Source: Bacillota bacterium (GTDB lineage: Bacteria; Bacillota; Bacilli; Alicyclobacillales; Alicyclobacillaceae). From it: DNA of 16,368 nt. A program made the position numbers and the translations under genes. The stretch lies in assembly GCA_021820805.1 (NCBI GenBank), contig JAKADF010000013.1, forward strand, positions 1-16,368, read 5' to 3'. The number at the start of each line of letters is the position of its first letter. The stretch's first letter is position 1. The notes beneath the pieces were generated by a model that worked only from the letters and a program-made list of their open reading frames with translations, searched no databases and had not been told where the DNA came from. Positions 13,056 to 16,368 of the stretch are shown here, piece by piece.

Positions 13056-14636
13056 ATGAGTATTTCCGGAGGCGGTTGGGTTCCTCAACTTCCAGCAAAT
13101 TTACAAACCCAACTTTCAAACCTTGAAAACGGACAAACTTCTTATGTGTCTTCTTACGTAGGCAAGGCAGCGTCTGCCTTATACACCCAAACCGTAAGCG
13201 AGGCTATGCCACTGGTAATGGAGCAAGCTAACTTAAACTCGGAAGTTACCAATCTTAACTCGCTAAAGACAGCTCTGACTACCCTACAAACTGCCATTCA
13301 GACTTTGGGCACTCAATCAACATGGAACGCGGTTGCTGCAACCTCGTCTAATACGAACACATTTACGATTACCGCGTCCGCAGGAGCACCGCAAACAAGT
13401 ACGAGCATAACCGTAAATCAACTCGCACAGGGTCAGATTTCAATGCTGACAGGCGTAACACCAAACACACCAACCGATCCTTCGTCAGCTTCAAACGCTC
13501 AACAAGGCACGCTGACAATTAGCGGGCTGGCCCAGGCAACTGTAAACGTCTCAGCTGGAGACAGCCTAAACACAATCGCGGCAAATATCAACGACACAGC
13601 TGCGACTACAGGGGTGCAGGCAAGCGTTGTAGATAATACGGGAACGTACCAAATCATGCTGACCTCTAACCAAACTGGGGCAACAAAAGGTGCATTCACC
13701 TTTAATGGCGGCACAACAGGCATTGCGATGTCGTCAACGAATGTCCAAAATCCGCTGGACGCTCAGATAACGATAGGTGGATCAGGAGGCGTTTCTCTAA
13801 CATCGTCCACGAACACCTTTACAAATGCACTTCCAAACACAACGATCAATGTCGTCTCTGCGGGCACCGGTACTGTAACCATTAAATCAGACCCTAGCTC
13901 GGTTACGAACGCAGTTCAGTCTTTATTCGACGCTTACAATGGGATAGAAAAACTCGTTTACACCGGAGGTAGCGCCGCCGATACTACAATCGGGCAGCTA
14001 ATAGCAGGACAACTCCCTGGAGTCGCAGGAGAAGCGGTAACTACAGATACCAAGTTCCAAGCACTTAGCGAAATTGGTGCGCTGATAAGCCCTGGAAGCT
14101 ACTCGGAATCGAATGGGAGCTTTTCGAGCAGCAGTTCTCCGTCCATGGGTTGGGAATCATCAAGTGGCATAACGGGAGTATCCCTACCGTCAGGGGTAAC
14201 ATTACCAGACGGAAAAACGACATTTAACAACGCAATGACAAACAACCTCGCTGACTTGCAGAAATTTTTTGGCGTTACGACAGCTGGCCTGAACCTACCA
14301 AGCGGAAGCTTCTTATCTAACCTTAATTCATCAGTAAGCACGTGGTTGACAGATTTGAACGGAGGATCTGTTAATGGTTCAACGATAACTGGCGAGATCA
14401 CTACTGTCCAAAATCAGATTGGTGCTTCAGGCAACAGTGCTCTGCCTGGGACAATCAGTTACTCCCTAAACCAGCTGAACCAGCAGTACAAAAATCAAGT
14501 TCAAAGCCTAATTAGCCAATGGAGTGCAGCACAGGCTTCCATCATCCAGGCTAATTCACAAATGACCATGTTGCAGGCTGAAATGCAACTAACACAGAGC
14601 CAGTCCTTCCAGACAGGAATGATGCTCGGCGGTTGA
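13056..14636 (+). CDS. fliD: FliD, filament cap protein
   Basis: 526 residues from ATG 13056, preceded by AGGAGGT (13043-13049). The frame is open from 13011 but those codons cover the ribosome binding site. FliD_N (about 8-125) contains the helix VTNLNSLKTALTTLQTAI and the ITVNQLAQGQ step. A Flagellin_IN-type motif spans about 150-207 (GTLTISGLAQATVNVSAGDS). FliD_C follows, ending with the coiled-coil LNQLNQQYKNQVQSLISQW and MLQAEMQLTQSQSFQTGMML. The protein is exported and caps the growing filament so that flagellin can fold into place. It has about 9 Lys and no Arg, which is very unusual for its size. The stop overlaps the start of the FliT-like gene (TTGA). Confidence 0.95.
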   Translation: MSISGGGWVPQLPANLQTQLSNLENGQTSYVSSYVGKAASALYTQTVSEAMPLVMEQANLNSEVTNLNSLKTALTTLQTAIQTLGTQSTWNAVAATSSNTNTFTITASAGAPQTSTSITVNQLAQGQISMLTGVTPNTPTDPSSASNAQQGTLTISGLAQATVNVSAGDSLNTIAANINDTAATTGVQASVVDNTGTYQIMLTSNQTGATKGAFTFNGGTTGIAMSSTNVQNPLDAQITIGGSGGVSLTSSTNTFTNALPNTTINVVSAGTGTVTIKSDPSSVTNAVQSLFDAYNGIEKLVYTGGSAADTTIGQLIAGQLPGVAGEAVTTDTKFQALSEIGALISPGSYSESNGSFSSSSSPSMGWESSSGITGVSLPSGVTLPDGKTTFNNAMTNNLADLQKFFGVTTAGLNLPSGSFLSNLNSSVSTWLTDLNGGSVNGSTITGEITTVQNQIGASGNSALPGTISYSLNQLNQQYKNQVQSLISQWSAAQASIIQANSQMTMLQAEMQLTQSQSFQTGMMLGG

Positions 14637-14938
14637 TAAAGGGGGATTCACAAACGTACGCGAAAGAAATAAACGAAGCTCTTGATAGGCGAGATTTAGA
14701 TACCGTTTGGGACTTAATGTTCAAGCGTAGCGCATGGATAAGCCAAAGCAGGCTTACTGAAAGTGAAAAAGCTGTTATTTTGACAGAAACCATTGAAATA
14801 CGCAGTCAGCTCGAAAAAATTCAGACGCAAATAAAAGAACAGATAACGGGAACAATTGAAAGCTTACATGCGGTACAAGCTTACGGGCCATGGAGGAATT
14901 ACAATGAAACTAAGCCTAAGCACGATAGTCAAAAATGA
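14633..14938 (+). CDS. fliT: FliT-like flagellar chaperone
   Basis: A 101-residue helical cytosolic protein. The start TTG 14633 overlaps the fliD stop and would rely on translational coupling; no other in-frame start is near. The pattern, a short helix (EALDRRDLDTVWDLMFKR), then LTESEKAVILTETIEIRSQL, a long helix and the AVQAYG ending, resembles FliT, the FliD-specific export chaperone, and the gene directly follows fliD as fliT usually does. FliS, which normally lies between fliD and fliT in Bacillus, is absent, so this protein might also serve flagellin. It overlaps the glycosyltransferase gene by 35 bp. Family conservation is low and the name rests partly on position. Confidence 0.65.
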   Translation: MIKGDSQTYAKEINEALDRRDLDTVWDLMFKRSAWISQSRLTESEKAVILTETIEIRSQLEKIQTQIKEQITGTIESLHAVQAYGPWRNYNETKPKHDSQK

Positions 14939-16368
14939 GGCGTTTGTAATTCGACGGATGTTGGATAGTGTTGCTGGTGTAGTGGACGAGATCGTGATCG
15001 CTGATACAGGTTCAACAGACAATACTGTCGAAATCATTAAAGAATTTCAAGCCGAGCACCCAGGGCTTCTGAAACTTATTCATTTTGAATGGATAAATGA
15101 TTTTGCGGCCGCAAGAAATTTTGCCCTAGACCAAACGACAGGCGACTGGAACTTGGTTATGGACGCTGACGAATTCATGGACGAACACGAAAAATTACAG
15201 CTTAGAAAACTGCTGGAAACGACACAAGCTCAGGGTGCATTTCTCAAAGTCCGTAACTACACCGGAAGTTTGAAGAACTTTACTTCCGTGATGGACGTCG
15301 ATTCATGTCGCATCTTCCGCAAAGGGTATCATTACGATGGATCTGTTCATGAGCAAATCGCAGGTGCCATAAGCGACACCGGAGGAAAACTCGACTTTTT
15401 TCCAATACACTTACATCACATCGGATACACGCAAGAGTACGTGCGATATAAGAATAAAAATGTCCGTAACATTGAACTCCTGAAACAGCAGCTACAAGAA
15501 ACGCCTATGAAGAAAAAGCTTAACCGCTGGTTTGCGACTTCCAATTTGCTTGCTGAGTATGCTGGCACTCACCAGTGGGAAAAGGTCGCTGGAACTGCTC
15601 GATTACTTATCGACGAGATGTTGAAAGAAGGACCTAAAAACCGGCCCTCTTTTCTATTGCGCGTTTACAAATTCTATATTAACGCTTTACGGTTTCTTAA
15701 CCGCCCTGACGACGCGATTCGAGCTTGCAAGGAAGCACTAAGAATATCTCCCAAGTATACAGATATTTATGGAATCATGGGAGAAATCTATTTATCGCAA
15801 AATCGCTGTACAGAAGCAATAGAAACTTTTAAGCACTGCCGCCGCTTGGGTGATATTAAAGGCAATTTTATCGAGTATCAGGAAGGTGCTGGAACGTATA
15901 ACGCATCGCGGAACCTCGGCAATTGTTGGCTTAAATTAGGTGACGACTTATCTGCAAGGGAATGGTTTGTTAAATCATACTCCGAAAATACGGAGCAGGT
16001 CGGCCTTATCCCATGGATCGTTGCCTTAACGCCTGAACAAAACGTGCTAAGAGAAATGGAAAAGACAATTCGGACGCCACAGAGATACAAAGAGTTTATT
16101 CAGTTCTACACGTATGCCGGATATGAAGATGCCATTGATTATATTGAAAAGGCTATCTCCAAGTGGGGCGATGAAGAAGGCTTCAGGAGGGCAAAATTCG
16201 CATACAGCGTTTATCATGGGCAAGCACCGGTTCTACCCAAGGAGCCAGCTCCGATGGATTTCTGCCGAATGGGTTTATGGGCTTATGAGCAAGGAAGTAT
16301 GACCGAAGCGATTCGCATTTGGGACCAAGCTGACGTGTTGGGAGAATATCTAAAAAGAGTAACGAGTG
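14904..16368 (+). CDS. GT2-family glycosyltransferase with TPR-like tail, probable flagellin glycosyltransferase (partial, runs off the window)
   Basis: ATG 14904 has a GGAGGAA site (14892-14898). 488 codons are visible and open to the edge. Residues 1-100 are a GT-A domain: LSLSTIVKNEAFVIRRML, VIADTGSTDNTVE (31-43), WINDFAAARNFAL (63-75) and the metal-binding MDADEF (86-91). Then come the acceptor-site HEQI segment near 150 and HHIGY. From about 215 the chain is helical, with TPR-like units such as RPDDAIRACKEALRISPKYT and YLSQNRCTEAIETFKHCRRL. This domain pair occurs in glycosyltransferases that modify surface or secreted proteins. Its overlap with the fliT-like gene and its place after flagellin and fliD suggest it glycosylates flagellin, perhaps using the sugar made by the 5315-7968 cassette. 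Confidence 0.88.
   Translation, partial: MKLSLSTIVKNEAFVIRRMLDSVAGVVDEIVIADTGSTDNTVEIIKEFQAEHPGLLKLIHFEWINDFAAARNFALDQTTGDWNLVMDADEFMDEHEKLQLRKLLETTQAQGAFLKVRNYTGSLKNFTSVMDVDSCRIFRKGYHYDGSVHEQIAGAISDTGGKLDFFPIHLHHIGYTQEYVRYKNKNVRNIELLKQQLQETPMKKKLNRWFATSNLLAEYAGTHQWEKVAGTARLLIDEMLKEGPKNRPSFLLRVYKFYINALRFLNRPDDAIRACKEALRISPKYTDIYGIMGEIYLSQNRCTEAIETFKHCRRLGDIKGNFIEYQEGAGTYNASRNLGNCWLKLGDDLSAREWFVKSYSENTEQVGLIPWIVALTPEQNVLREMEKTIRTPQRYKEFIQFYTYAGYEDAIDYIEKAISKWGDEEGFRRAKFAYSVYHGQAPVLPKEPAPMDFCRMGLWAYEQGSMTEAIRIWDQADVLGEYLKRVTS

Noticed and set aside
1..16368. CRISPR arrays, tRNA or rRNA genes, intact insertion sequences
   Set aside because: No regularly spaced short repeats, no cloverleaf with a 3' CCA-type acceptor and no transposase frame were seen; the only long repeats are the 191-bp pair and the duplicated sigma region 4.

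Overview
The window reads as part of the chromosome of a low-to-mid GC, Gram-positive, flagellated, aerobic Bacillota bacterium. The evidence is strong AGGAGG-type ribosome binding sites, several TTG starts, the Bacillus-like order flgM-flgN-flgK-flgL-flagellin-fliD-fliT, and an oxygen-dependent BluB domain. The exported flagellar proteins contain almost no lysine or arginine, which would suit an acidophile of the Alicyclobacillus type; that placement is an inference.

Left part (1-3485): a promoter, a cobalamin riboswitch with a visible kissing-loop complement, and an intrinsic terminator stand in front of a single-chain CobT-BluB fusion. BluB makes 5,6-dimethylbenzimidazole and CobT activates it for the lower ligand of B12. 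After the fusion the cob operon seems to stop, with a 12-codon stub followed by about 1.1 kb of gene-poor, apparently decayed DNA.

Middle part (3346-4741): a sigma-A-like promoter leads a compact four-gene unit that ends in a clear terminator. It encodes a short FlgM-like anti-sigma protein, a FlgN-like chaperone, a 58-residue unknown protein, and a 178-residue sigma-70-family protein with regions 2 and 4 but no room for region 3. It looks like a second, miniature copy of the late-flagellar sigma/anti-sigma switch.

Glycan cassette (4797-8341): a 191-bp direct repeat (about 85% identical, ungapped, with a perfect 47-bp core) lies at 4797-4987 and again at 8151-8341, just ahead of the main flgM. 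In the left copy it is joined to a second copy of the sigma region-4 coding segment, giving a chimeric ORF. Between the repeats lie three overlapping sugar-nucleotide genes (GnnA/WbpB-like dehydrogenase, DegT-family aminotransferase, WbpD-like acetyltransferase) and a strong terminator. Together they should build a UDP-2,3-diacetamido-type sugar, plausibly for flagellin glycosylation.

Main flagellar operon (8353-16368, runs off the edge): flgM, flgN, flgK, an enlarged flgL, flagellin, a long hairpin, fliD, a FliT-like chaperone and a GT2 glycosyltransferase with a TPR-like tail. Sugar synthesis, a glycosyltransferase and a Ser/Thr-rich flagellin in one locus point to a glycosylated filament. 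No fliW, csrA or fliS is seen between flgL and the glycosyltransferase.
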